A stretch of 7,731 bases of DNA from an uncultured Ancrocorticia sp. (GCA_905373325.1 CAJPTB010000077.1:1-7731); one strand, 5' to 3'; shown: positions 1 to 5,609, counted from the stretch's first letter. A program made the numbers and translations. Notes: a model not told the origin generated them from the sequence alone.

Positions 1-821
1 AGGTCGGTCGAGCTTTCGCCCTCGCCGTTGGCGGCGTAAATGTAGGCGGCGTTGCAGCGCGAAGACGCCGATTGGATGAGCAGCTCGCGATCGGCGGCCC
101 GCCCCACCGTAATGGGCGAGCCGGACAGGTTCAACAGGAGTGAAGCGCCCGCTAGCGCGGCCCGCGCCGACGGGGGGACGGGAACCCACATGTCCTCGCA
201 GACCTCGACGTGGAACGTCAGCCCTCGCACGTCCTCCGCCTCGAAAAGGAGGTCGGGCCCGAAGGGCACGGTTTCGGGGGGCACGCCGTACAAGGCGAGG
301 CTCTCCGACGCCGCGAAGTCGCCTCCCATCTCGTCCGCGGCGAGCGTCGCGTCGATGACGGTGACCCCCGGCAGAGCGATCCTCTCGCCGGCGCACTCCT
401 CGCCGGACGCGAAATGCCGCTTCTCGTAAAACTCGCGGTAGTCGGGAAGGTAGGACTTCGGAACGACCCCTAGGACGTGGCCGCGATGGATGACGGCCGC
501 GCAGTTGAATACGCGGCCGCGGTGGACGAGGGGCGCGCCGACGACGATCACAGAGGCGATCCCGACGGAGGCAGCCCGAAGGTCCTCGAGCGCTTCGAGG
601 GCGGCGTCAAGCAGCACGTCTTGAAGCAGAAGGTCCTCGATTGAGTATCCGGTCAGCCCGAGCTCGGGGAAGACTGCGACGGCCACGCCCTTTTCGGCGC
701 ATTCGCGAGCCAGCTCGGCCGTCCGCCGGGCGTTCTCGCGCGGATCGCCGATGGCGACGGGAAGCGTGCAGGCCGCTGTCCGCGCGAAACCGTGGGAGTA
801 GATCGAGTAGAAGTTCTGCAT
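1..821 (-). CDS. nadE: Glutamine-dependent NAD+ synthetase, N-terminal amidase part (partial)
   Basis: Cytoplasmic enzyme of the last step of NAD biosynthesis: it amidates deamido-NAD+ using ammonia released from glutamine, at the cost of ATP. The first 273 codons are present; the gene runs off the left edge, so the C-terminal synthetase domain is not in the window. The visible part is a nitrilase-fold glutaminase with the full catalytic triad: Glu53 in FPELGLTGYS, Lys122 in VPKSYLPDYREFY, and Cys208 in EVCEDMW. The opening NFYSIYSHGFAR is typical of the actinobacterial two-domain enzyme, and PPS..AALAGAS.LLNLSGSPIT follows the cysteine as expected. The Lys-to-Cys distance is 86 residues, about 30 more than I recall for the Mycobacterium tuberculosis enzyme, which suggests an inserted loop near residues 150-180. 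The ATG start is supported by this N-terminal match, but I see no clear Shine-Dalgarno before it. It lies 82 bp behind the tetR stop on the same strand, without an obvious terminator between them. Confidence 0.95.
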   Translation of the reverse strand, partial: MQNFYSIYSHGFARTAACTLPVAIGDPRENARRTAELARECAEKGVAVAVFPELGLTGYSIEDLLLQDVLLDAALEALEDLRAASVGIASVIVVGAPLVHRGRVFNCAAVIHRGHVLGVVPKSYLPDYREFYEKRHFASGEECAGERIALPGVTVIDATLAADEMGGDFAASESLALYGVPPETVPFGPDLLFEAEDVRGLTFHVEVCEDMWVPVPPSARAALAGASLLLNLSGSPITVGRAADRELLIQSASSRCNAAYIYAANGEGESSTD

Positions 822-828
822 GGTACAA

Positions 829-839
829 GTCTGCCAGAC
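829..839. promoter_or_regulatory. Small palindrome just upstream of nadE
   Basis: GTCTG-C-CAGAC is a perfect 5-bp inverted repeat with a one-base centre, ending 8 bp before the nadE ATG. It lies where a ribosome binding site would be expected, yet no Shine-Dalgarno is seen. It could be an operator half-pair or chance; an 11-bp palindrome is weak evidence on its own. Confidence 0.15.
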
Positions 840-903
840 GTATCCGATGCAAAAGATCAGACGCAGAGCCGAGACGCTGAGTCGGGCAGGCCCTTCAGGC
901 GGC

Positions 904-1797
904 CTAAAATGGCCAGCTCCTCGGATCTTGGGGAAAGGAAGGGTCTTCGGGGAGCGTGAGGTCTTCTCGCGGTATCCGCTCCTGGAACGTTTGGGGGAGC
1001 TGTCGGGGCCCCGGCTCATGCGCGCTCGGCGTCTGCTCGTGCGGATGTGGGGCGAGGCCTTGCGGCGGCGTCGGCTCGTGCGGATGCTGCGGGTTCTGGG
1101 AAGAGGACAAAGCTGGCGAGGCAGAAGGCAAAGGCGAGAGCGTCTGTTTCTCGAAAGAGCTCGGCATGGGCGGGACGGAGGACTCGATCGCCGGGAAATC
1201 CGAAGGGAAAATCTCAGGCGTGAAAAGGTATTGAAGGCAGACGCTGTAGAACGCCGCAGAATCCTCGATCGACGCCGAGGCAACCGGCTCTATGCCGGCG
1301 ATGTATCGATTGAGGAGGGCGCCTATGATGAGCCCGACGCCGGATGCGGCCCGCAGGCGCCTGTCGGGTCCGCCGAGCATTTTGGACACCGGGGTCACCA
1401 CGGATTCGTCGATCCACGTTCTGAAAACGTACATCGTCTCTTCCGAGCTGAGAAGCTGATGGATAAGGACCCGTGCAGCGTGATTGGCGTTCGTCTCTTC
1501 CCAAAGGTTGAGGATGACTCTGAAAACTCTCGATCCCGCGCCTTCAAGGGGCGTCATCTCTTTGAGAGCGGCCGCCACAGGATCTGCGGGAAGCGACATC
1601 GCTGCGCGCAAAAGGCCCGATTTTCCGCCAAAATAATAGGAGACGAGGCTAGGGTCGACCCCCGCTTCTTCGGCGATGCCTCGCACGGTCACCGAATTGA
1701 ATTCGCGGGTGGAGAACTGTTCGCGGGCAACTTCCATGAGGCGCGATCGTATCTCTCCGCGCACTCCTCGAGGTCCTCGAGCTACCCGCCGTGCCAT
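904..1797 (-). CDS. TetR-family transcriptional repressor with Pro-rich C-terminal tail
   Basis: DNA-binding regulator of 297 residues from the chosen start. Residues about 15-63 form the TetR helix-turn-helix: EIRSRLMEVAREQFS (helix 1), then TVRGIAEEAGVDPSLVSYYFGGKSGLL, with the diagnostic YYFG.K motif at 54-59. Residues about 64-200 match the usual all-helical ligand/dimer domain, including the ARVLIHQLLSSEE and FRTWIDESVVTP stretches seen in actinobacterial TetRs. The protein then continues for 96 residues (202-297), 24 of them proline, rich in Ser, His, Glu and Gln; this part is not in ordinary TetR proteins of about 200 residues. The ligand and targets are unknown. Start choice: ATG at 1797 gives a natural basic arm (MARRVARGPRG) but its AAAGG is only one base away. 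GTG at 1764 has GAGGA nine bases upstream and is a real alternative. The open frame extends upstream to 1929, but that part is AT-rich and unlike coding sequence here. The gene samples near 52-55% GC, less than its neighbours. Confidence 0.9.
   Translation of the reverse strand: MARRVARGPRGVRGEIRSRLMEVAREQFSTREFNSVTVRGIAEEAGVDPSLVSYYFGGKSGLLRAAMSLPADPVAAALKEMTPLEGAGSRVFRVILNLWEETNANHAARVLIHQLLSSEETMYVFRTWIDESVVTPVSKMLGGPDRRLRAASGVGLIIGALLNRYIAGIEPVASASIEDSAAFYSVCLQYLFTPEIFPSDFPAIESSVPPMPSSFEKQTLSPLPSASPALSSSQNPQHPHEPTPPQGLAPHPHEQTPSAHEPGPRQLPQTFQERIPREDLTLPEDPSFPQDPRSWPF
1028..1086. repeat. In-frame 39-bp period repeat inside the TetR tail
   Basis: A 20-base unit ending in GCTCGTGCGGATG (plus-strand sense) occurs at 1028-1047 and 1067-1086 with one mismatch, a period of 39 bp or exactly 13 codons. 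A degenerate third copy of the core (GCTCATGCG) lies at 1014-1022, also in frame. The copies encode HPHEP/HPHEQ/AHEP motifs of the Pro-rich tail, which suggests growth by tandem duplication. Confidence 0.75.
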
Positions 1798-1804
1798 ACC
1801 TTTA

Positions 1805-1829
1805 CTTTGCGTCGTATTTTTACGAAAAG
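1805..1829. promoter_or_regulatory. Probable TetR operator upstream of tetR
   Basis: On the minus strand CTTTTCGT-N9-ACGCAAAG forms a 25-bp imperfect palindrome with 7 of 8 positions matching between arms. Nested in it is a perfect TCGTA-AAAA-TACGA (1812-1825) in a second register. It lies 8-32 bp upstream of the chosen tetR start. TetR repressors commonly bind such a palindrome next to their own gene, so autorepression is the likely role; this is inferred from position and symmetry only. Confidence 0.5.
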
Positions 1830-1845
1830 TGAGGGTCGTTAGTCC

Positions 1846-1875
1846 TAAATAACGCATTAAGGTGATGAATTTCAA
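1846..1875 (-). promoter_or_regulatory. Candidate tetR promoter
   Basis: On the minus strand, TTGAAA (1870-1875; five of six bases of the -35 consensus) is followed after 18 bp by TATTTA (1846-1851), a poor -10. Other possible elements nearby are CTGACA a few bases upstream and TACAAT further upstream. The AT-rich stretch offers several options, so the exact promoter is uncertain. The operator-like palindrome lies about 17 bp downstream, within reach of the transcript start. Confidence 0.25.
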
Positions 1876-2047
1876 AATTTTGTCAGAGGTATTAAATGGC
1901 GAAAACTGAATTGTACTCTTATATTTCATCTATAATTAAAAGTATTTTAACTTTTGTGGAAGCGTTAGTGCATTTGCCGATGCTCTGAGTTCGTCTCGAC
2001 CGCATGACGTGCAGAAACAACGCAACGAGGGCGTTTTTGCCCGGCAA

Positions 2048-2072
2048 CGGCTGGCGTGCTCGACGTCAGCCG
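2048..2072. repeat. Inverted repeat / hairpin of unknown role
   Basis: CGGCTGGCGT-GCTCG-ACGTCAGCCG forms a 10-bp stem with a 5-base loop. As plus-strand RNA one pair is G-U; as minus-strand RNA that position is a mismatch. It lies about 33 bp beyond the ABC operon terminator and has no T-run on either side, so it is not a second terminator. It may be a protein-binding site or a relic. Confidence 0.35.
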
Positions 2073-2104
2073 AGAAGCCGTGCGTCTGGGCGGCCTCCTT
2101 TCGG

Positions 2105-2141
2105 AAAAGGGGCCGCAGCTCCTCTCGGCGCTGCGGCCCCT
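2105..2141 (-). terminator. Intrinsic terminator of the gntR-ABC operon
   Basis: GGGGCCGCAGC pairs perfectly with GCTGCGGCCCC around a 10-base loop, with a further A-T pair at the base. On the minus strand the stem is followed by TTTT. It begins 20 bp after the permease stop. The plus-strand side has no T-run, so it works for the minus-strand operon only and isolates it from tetR. Confidence 0.85.
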
Positions 2142-2161
2142 GCCGGTCGGCGCGCTCGCGG

Positions 2162-3103
2162 TCAGCGGCGAACCTGGATTCGTCGCATGCACAGCCACGC
2201 AACGGCCGCGTAGAAGACGATGGATGCGAGGTCCCAAAGCACGCTGTAAAGCGGGAAGCCGCTTGCGCCTATGTGCTTGAAGGGCGCCACGTATATGAGT
2301 GAGTCGTCCGAACCCACTGCCTTGAAGGTCCAGTTCAGCGTGCCCCATGTCGCTGAGACGACGGCGACGCCTATTCCCGCGACATACCAGGGAAGACGGA
2401 CGAAGGCCATGAAAATCCCGTAGGCGGCTGTGTACGCGCCGGCTATGGCGACCGTTGCCACGACGGCTAGGAACCAGAGATTGACCTCGTAAGTGCCCAC
2501 CGTGCGGCCGGCGTGCGTTCCGGTCACCTTGATGCTGCCGGAAAAGTCGCCGGCGATTAGCCCGTGGACCGCTGCTCCCGCCATGGCGAGCGCGCCCGAC
2601 ACGGCGGTTCCGAGGCCAAATGCCTTTGCGTGGGCGAGGAGAATGGAGCGACGCGGAAATCCTGAGCTGAGGTAGGTCCGCGTCCTGACGGCGGCATAGG
2701 CCCCTTGGATCACTGCCCCCACCGTCAATGTGACGAGCAGCATGGCGGTCACGATGACCGCGTATGAAATGTTTCCAATCTCTGCGGCGAAGCCGCGGAT
2801 TCTTTCAAGGTTTTCGGGAGAGATGCCGATGTCGATTTGCCTTCCGTCGATGACGATCTGGTGCCTGCCGCCGTTTCTAAAGATCAGGTGGTCGTATTTC
2901 TCGAGAAAGTAGACGGCTGTTGCAGCGAGGGCGCCCAAGAATAGGCCGACCCCGATTGCCATCGGCATCATTCGTCCATGACGTCTCAAAATAAAGCGAT
3001 TGACGGCGGCCTTCGCCCTTTCGGCTGCGACGTTTTCGTCGTCGGCCATGGTCGTTGTGTCGGCGTTGCCGGTCATGGTCTGTGCGTTCGCCTTGTCATT
3101 CAT
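2162..3103 (-). CDS. ABC transporter permease, six-helix ABC-2 type
   Basis: Integral membrane subunit of the ABC transporter whose ATPase is encoded just upstream. The 313-residue protein has a hydrophilic, Asp/Thr-rich N-terminus (about 1-40), then six predicted membrane helices at roughly 46-67, 113-135, 156-184, 207-232, 238-258 and 284-306, ending in a basic RRIQVRR tail. The loop between helices 1 and 2 (about 68-112) is large and polar, as is the one after helix 3. No sequence motif names the substrate; size and topology fit the ABC-2/exporter permeases that accompany YtrA-type GntR regulators. Its ATG overlaps the end of the ATPase gene by 8 nt, and an AAGGG lies about ten bases upstream, so the two are translationally coupled. 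Internal Met10 and Met20 are alternative starts. The gene is followed by a strong terminator. Confidence 0.85.
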   Translation of the reverse strand: MNDKANAQTMTGNADTTTMADDENVAAERAKAAVNRFILRRHGRMMPMAIGVGLFLGALAATAVYFLEKYDHLIFRNGGRHQIVIDGRQIDIGISPENLERIRGFAAEIGNISYAVIVTAMLLVTLTVGAVIQGAYAAVRTRTYLSSGFPRRSILLAHAKAFGLGTAVSGALAMAGAAVHGLIAGDFSGSIKVTGTHAGRTVGTYEVNLWFLAVVATVAIAGAYTAAYGIFMAFVRLPWYVAGIGVAVVSATWGTLNWTFKAVGSDDSLIYVAPFKHIGASGFPLYSVLWDLASIVFYAAVAWLCMRRIQVRR

Positions 3104-3878
3104 GGTCGCGTCCCTTCTGCAAAATTCTGTATGCGGCTGCGGTGTTGGAAGAGAGGGCCATCTTCATGAGCACGTCGGTCAGATGGGCCAGTTCGCCCCC
3201 GTCTGAGTGCCTGGATCGGACGTCGTCGGCGTCTCCGCTTTCGACGACTCGCCCGTTGTCCATGAAAATGACCGAGTCGAGGAGACTTTCGACCTCCTCG
3301 ATCAGATGCGAGGACAGAACGAGGGTGCGCGGGTGCTTCGTGTAGTCCGCGAGGAGGCTCGCGTAGAAGATTTCCCGGGCGACGGCGTCCATTCCGAGGT
3401 GGACCTCGTCGAATACGGTCACCGGACATCTGGAGGCCAGGCCCAGCAGTGCGTAGAGGCTTGAGAGCTGACCGCGGGAGAGCCGCGAGGGCTTCTTTTT
3501 CACGTCGATGCGGAACGCCTCGATCAGCTCGTTCGCGTAGTCGCGGTCCCAGTTGGGGCGCGACGCCTCCCAGAGCTCGAGGGTGCGCCGGGTCTTCTCG
3601 TCTTCGAGTATGGGGGTCGAATCGCTGACGTAGCAGACGTTTGCCATGAGGCCGGGGTTCTCGTAGACGTGCTGTCCGTTTGCGCGGACGCTTCCGGAAG
3701 TCGGGTAGAGGAGGCCGGCCATGAGCATGCCGACGGTCGACTTGCCGGAGCCGTTTCTGCCGAGGAGGCCGGTGATCGACCCCGGTTCGATTCTGAAAGA
3801 CACGTGGTCGACGACGTTTTGCGAGTGACGCTCGTAGTGGAACGTCAGGTCGGCGACGTCGATGCCGAGGGGGTTCAT
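3096..3878 (-). CDS. ABC transporter ATP-binding protein (YtrB-like)
   Basis: Cytoplasmic ATPase of 260 residues that powers the adjacent permease. Seen in order: Walker A GRNGSGKST (40-48), signature LSRGQ (133-137, with Arg in the third place instead of Gly), Walker B VTVFDE (153-158) with catalytic Glu158, D-loop LGMD (161-164), and switch histidine His191 in LSSHLIEEVE. The Q-loop region reads CYVSDSTPIL, so the usual glutamine is replaced by Ser85/Asp86. I recall the same VSDST pattern in ATPases paired with short GntR regulators in actinobacteria, so it is probably a family trait and not damage. It is the second gene of the operon: its ATG overlaps the gntR TGA (ATGA), and the AAAGGAG that serves it lies within the last gntR codons. 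The substrate is unknown; export of a lipid-like or antimicrobial compound is a family-level guess. Confidence 0.93.
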   Translation of the reverse strand: MNPLGIDVADLTFHYERHSQNVVDHVSFRIEPGSITGLLGRNGSGKSTVGMLMAGLLYPTSGSVRANGQHVYENPGLMANVCYVSDSTPILEDEKTRRTLELWEASRPNWDRDYANELIEAFRIDVKKKPSRLSRGQLSSLYALLGLASRCPVTVFDEVHLGMDAVAREIFYASLLADYTKHPRTLVLSSHLIEEVESLLDSVIFMDNGRVVESGDADDVRSRHSDGGELAHLTDVLMKMALSSNTAAAYRILQKGRDHE

Positions 3879-4255
3879 TGCTTCTCCTTTGTGAGTGTGG
3901 CAAGGCTGCTTGCCGCCATGTCGAGGATCTCGGGGGATGAGAGGCCCAGAGCGACGCCTTCGGCGAGGGCGGGCGTCAGGGTCTCGTCGGCGTAAGACTT
4001 CTGCCCGGCCTCCTGCAGGCGCTCGTGCGCCCCCTCGGTGACGAACATGCCGATTCCCCTTCGCTTTTCGACGAGGTTCTCGTCGACGAGGAGCGCGAAG
4101 GCCTTGTTCGCCGTTGCCGGGTTGATGCGATAGGTGGTCGCGTATTGCGTTGTTGACATGAGCTGGTCTCCCGCCGCAAGAGTCCCCGTGAGGATGCTTC
4201 TGCGGATGTCGTTTGCGATCTGCAGGTAGATGGGATGCGAGTCGGAAAAACGCAT
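3875..4255 (-). CDS. GntR-family regulator, YtrA subfamily
   Basis: Short DNA-binding regulator (126 residues) for the ABC operon it heads. Residues about 8-73 are a GntR winged helix: PIYLQIANDIRRSILTGTLAAGDQL, then the recognition region INPATANKAFALLVDENLVEKRRGIGMFV. Residues about 74-126 are a short helical tail with no large effector domain, which defines the YtrA type. Start choice: ATG at 4255 has AAGGAA nine bases upstream and matches where family members begin. An in-frame ATG at 4285 would add ten residues (MNRRTKEVEA); it has no Shine-Dalgarno, but the predicted transcript would start only a few bases before it, so leaderless translation from there is possible. The gene overlaps the ATPase gene by 4 nt. 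Position in the operon and the palindrome over its promoter suggest it represses itself and the transporter until an inducer or drug appears. Confidence 0.93.
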   Translation of the reverse strand: MRFSDSHPIYLQIANDIRRSILTGTLAAGDQLMSTTQYATTYRINPATANKAFALLVDENLVEKRRGIGMFVTEGAHERLQEAGQKSYADETLTPALAEGVALGLSSPEILDMAASSLATLTKEKQ

Positions 4256-4278
4256 TGCCTCAACTTCCTTAGTTCTGC

Positions 4279-4302
4279 GGTTCATTACATTACTAATTAA
4301 CC
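4279..4302. promoter_or_regulatory. Probable GntR (YtrA-type) operator
   Basis: A 24-bp imperfect palindrome, arms GGTTCATTA and TAATTAACC separated by 6 bp, with 8 of 9 positions symmetrical. It covers the predicted -10 and transcript start of the gntR operon, the position expected for autorepression. YtrA-type regulators typically bind one such inverted repeat in their own promoter; that this repressor binds here is inference. Confidence 0.6.
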
Positions 4303-4323
4303 ATGGAACCGAAGGGGTGTCAA
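4295..4323 (-). promoter_or_regulatory. Promoter of the gntR-ABC operon
   Basis: On the minus strand a perfect TTGACA -35 (4318-4323) is followed after 17 bp by TTAATT (4295-4300) as a weak -10. The transcript would begin near 4288, just inside the operator palindrome and a few bases before the upstream gntR ATG at 4285. The strong -35 and weak -10 suit a promoter kept off by a repressor. Confidence 0.55.
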
Positions 4324-4352
4324 GCTCGATTGGGGAGCGTGTTTTGACCGGC

Positions 4353-4380
4353 CGGGTTTCCGCGAAAGCGGCTCAACCCG
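4353..4380. repeat. Hairpin with GAAA tetraloop
   Basis: CGGGTT pairs with AACCCG (6 bp). Inside, after a small asymmetric internal loop, CCGC pairs with GCGG around a GAAA loop. Read as plus-strand RNA this is a stable two-part stem capped by a GNRA tetraloop. It is not followed by a T-run. It may be part of a structured leader of the dehydrogenase transcript or an independent element. Confidence 0.4.
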
Positions 4381-4398
4381 CGAGGGCGCCTCAAACGG

Positions 4399-4424
4399 CG
4401 GCAACGCTTCATTTCTGGTTGCCG
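4399..4424. repeat. Second hairpin in the divergent region
   Basis: CGGCAAC and GTTGCCG form a perfect 7-bp stem around a 12-base loop. Flanking AAACG (4393-4397) and CGTTT (4431-4435) could extend it after a bulge. TTTT occurs at 4433-4436, but it is separated from the main stem and overlaps the outer arm, so a plus-strand terminator or attenuator is possible but weak. Confidence 0.35.
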
Positions 4425-4478
4425 GCGCTTCGTTTTGTCCGCGGCGGTGGGGTAGCCTTGACGAGCGGCCGCCTCGTG

Positions 4479-4510
4479 AGGCTTTCACGCCCCTTCCAAG
4501 GCTTTCACGC
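4479..4510. promoter_or_regulatory. Paired 12-bp direct repeats upstream of the dehydrogenase gene
   Basis: AGGCTTTCACGC occurs exactly twice, at 4479-4490 and 4499-4510, with a 20-bp period, close to two helical turns. The first copy also belongs to an inverted repeat CGTGA-N5-TCACG (4475-4489). Repeats in phase on one face of the helix upstream of a catabolic gene suggest binding sites for a regulator; none is encoded next to this operon in the window. Confidence 0.4.
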
Positions 4511-4522
4511 ACCTCGCGGGGC

Positions 4523-4583
4523 GCGGATCTCGCAAGGCCCAGACCTTGTAGAGCGCAAACTTTGCAAGCCGCGCATCTCGCAA
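4523..4583. repeat. Second direct-repeat pair and small palindromes before the dehydrogenase gene
   Basis: GCGGATCTCGCAA (4523-4535) recurs as GCGCATCTCGCAA (4571-4583), 12 of 13 bases equal, 48 bp apart. Between them lie CAAGG-N6-CCTTG (4533-4548) and GCAAA-C-TTTGC (4555-4565). These sit directly upstream of the ribosome binding site and may be regulatory. Confidence 0.3.
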
Positions 4584-4613
4584 CGAAGCGACACAAGCGA
4601 AAGGAAAGTGTCA

Positions 4614-5609
4614 ATGGCCAAGCCTCGCATCGGTTTGCTAGGCGTCGGACGCATCGGAATCATGCATGCGCGAATCCTGGCGCCGAAAGTCGAAAGCCTC
4701 GTCGTCGCCGACGTCGTCCCCGAAAGGGCTCGGCAGGCGGCGGACGAATTGGGCGCCCGGGTCCGCTCCGTCGAGGACGTCTTCGATTCGGACGATCTCG
4801 ACGGCGTCGTCCTCGCCACGCCCACCGACGCCCACGCACGCCACATCGAAGCCGCCGTCCGCCTGAGCGTCCCGATCTTCTGCGAGAAACCTGTGGCGCT
4901 CGACATCGCTTCGACAGAGAGGGCCAACGCCGCGGCCAAGTCCGCCGGGGTCCCCGTCCACATCGGCTTCCAGCGCAGATTCGACGCCGCCTATGCCGCA
5001 GCCCGCGAAAGGCTCGCAGCGGGGAAGATCGGGGAGCTGCGAAGGGTCCACATGCACACTCTCGACCAAGCCCCTGCAGCCCGCGAGTTCCTCGCCGCCA
5101 GCGGCGGCATCTTCACCGACTGCCTCATCCACGACTTCGACGCCCTTCGGTGGGTCACGGGCCGCGAAGTCGAAGAGGTCTTCGCCTTCGGCACGGATTT
5201 GGGGCTGCCCGATTTCGCCGACTTCTCCGACGTGTGCGAAACCGTCCTCGCGCTGCGCTTGACCGGCGGCGCGCTCGCCACCGCGCATTCTTCCCGCTTC
5301 AACGGCGCCGGGTACGACGTTCGCATGGAAGTGCACGGCACCGAGGGGACGGACGTCGTCGGCATGGACGAGCGCCTTCCGGTGCGATCGCTCGAACCCG
5401 GGGTCGCCTACCCCTCCGGTGAGCCGTGGGTCGACTTCATCGCCCGCTTCGCCGACTGCTACGAGCGAGAGCTCGAGGCGTTCCTCGACGTGGTCGCCGG
5501 AAAGGGCGAGGTTCCGTCGACGATGGACGACGCCGTCGCCTCCCTCCGTGTGGCCGAGGCCTGCGCGGCCTCGTGCAGGGAAGGCCGCCCGGTCAAAGTT
5601 GCGCGTTGA
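4614..5609 (+). CDS. Gfo/Idh/MocA oxidoreductase, inositol 2-dehydrogenase-like
   Basis: NAD-dependent dehydrogenase of 331 residues, the usual family length, acting in the cytoplasm on a sugar or polyol. The N-terminal Rossmann domain shows GVGRIG (10-15) and an acidic Asp33 at the end of the second strand, favouring NAD over NADP. CEKPVALD carries Lys92 of the family EKP motif. GFQRRFD (118-124) and TDCLIHDFDALRW (168-180) give the Asp169 and His173 that align with the Lys-Asp-His triad of Bacillus subtilis IolG (Lys97, Asp172, His176). That makes an inositol dehydrogenase the best guess, but related enzymes with other substrates keep the same residues, and no other inositol gene is in view. 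The start is set by AAAGGAAA a few bases before the ATG and by the Rossmann strand beginning at once; an in-frame extension to 4230 crosses the control region and is not used. The symporter gene follows by 96 bp. Confidence 0.93.
   Translation: MAKPRIGLLGVGRIGIMHARILAPKVESLVVADVVPERARQAADELGARVRSVEDVFDSDDLDGVVLATPTDAHARHIEAAVRLSVPIFCEKPVALDIASTERANAAAKSAGVPVHIGFQRRFDAAYAAARERLAAGKIGELRRVHMHTLDQAPAAREFLAASGGIFTDCLIHDFDALRWVTGREVEEVFAFGTDLGLPDFADFSDVCETVLALRLTGGALATAHSSRFNGAGYDVRMEVHGTEGTDVVGMDERLPVRSLEPGVAYPSGEPWVDFIARFADCYERELEAFLDVVAGKGEVPSTMDDAVASLRVAEACAASCREGRPVKVAR

Larger units (their letters stand above)
1798..2104. other. Intergenic region with AT-rich core, no gene seen
   Basis: This stretch between the ABC operon terminator and tetR shows no credible gene. 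By hand count 1841-1960 is about 27% GC (32 of 120), far below the rest of the window. It contains an inverted repeat AAAAGT-N6-ACTTTT (1938-1955) and probably the tetR promoter. The part from about 1980 to 2104 is of normal composition and holds a hairpin at 2048-2072. Confidence 0.6.
4256..4613. other. Divergent control region between gntR and the dehydrogenase gene
   Basis: No gene is seen in this 358-bp gap. The left end holds the gntR ribosome binding site, operator and promoter. The middle (4353-4424) holds consecutive hairpins, including a small GAGG-GCG-CCTC at 4382-4392. The right half holds direct and inverted repeats (4475-4583), then the dehydrogenase ribosome binding site AAAGGAAA. 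I could not fix a convincing plus-strand promoter: TTGACG at 4458-4463 looks like a -35, but no matching -10 follows at the right distance. Confidence 0.6.

Noticed and set aside
889..906. AGGCC/GGCCT hairpin at the tetR stop as a terminator
   Set aside because: Only 5 bp with no T-run after it on the minus strand; read-through into nadE cannot be excluded.
820..1842. 340-codon plus-strand frame across tetR
   Set aside because: Arg-rich product without domains; the minus strand encodes a clear TetR helix-turn-helix.
1798..1929. N-terminal extension of TetR by 44 residues
   Set aside because: It lies in AT-rich sequence that contains the likely promoter and operator, has no ribosome binding site, and is not TetR-like.
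1936..2202. Small minus-strand frame between the ABC permease and tetR genes
   Set aside because: It overlaps the permease 3' end and the strong terminator; its composition is that of chance coding.
4230..4613. In-frame N-terminal extension of the dehydrogenase
   Set aside because: It would run through the gntR 5' end, its operator and the hairpins; the true start has a ribosome binding site and begins directly with the Rossmann strand.
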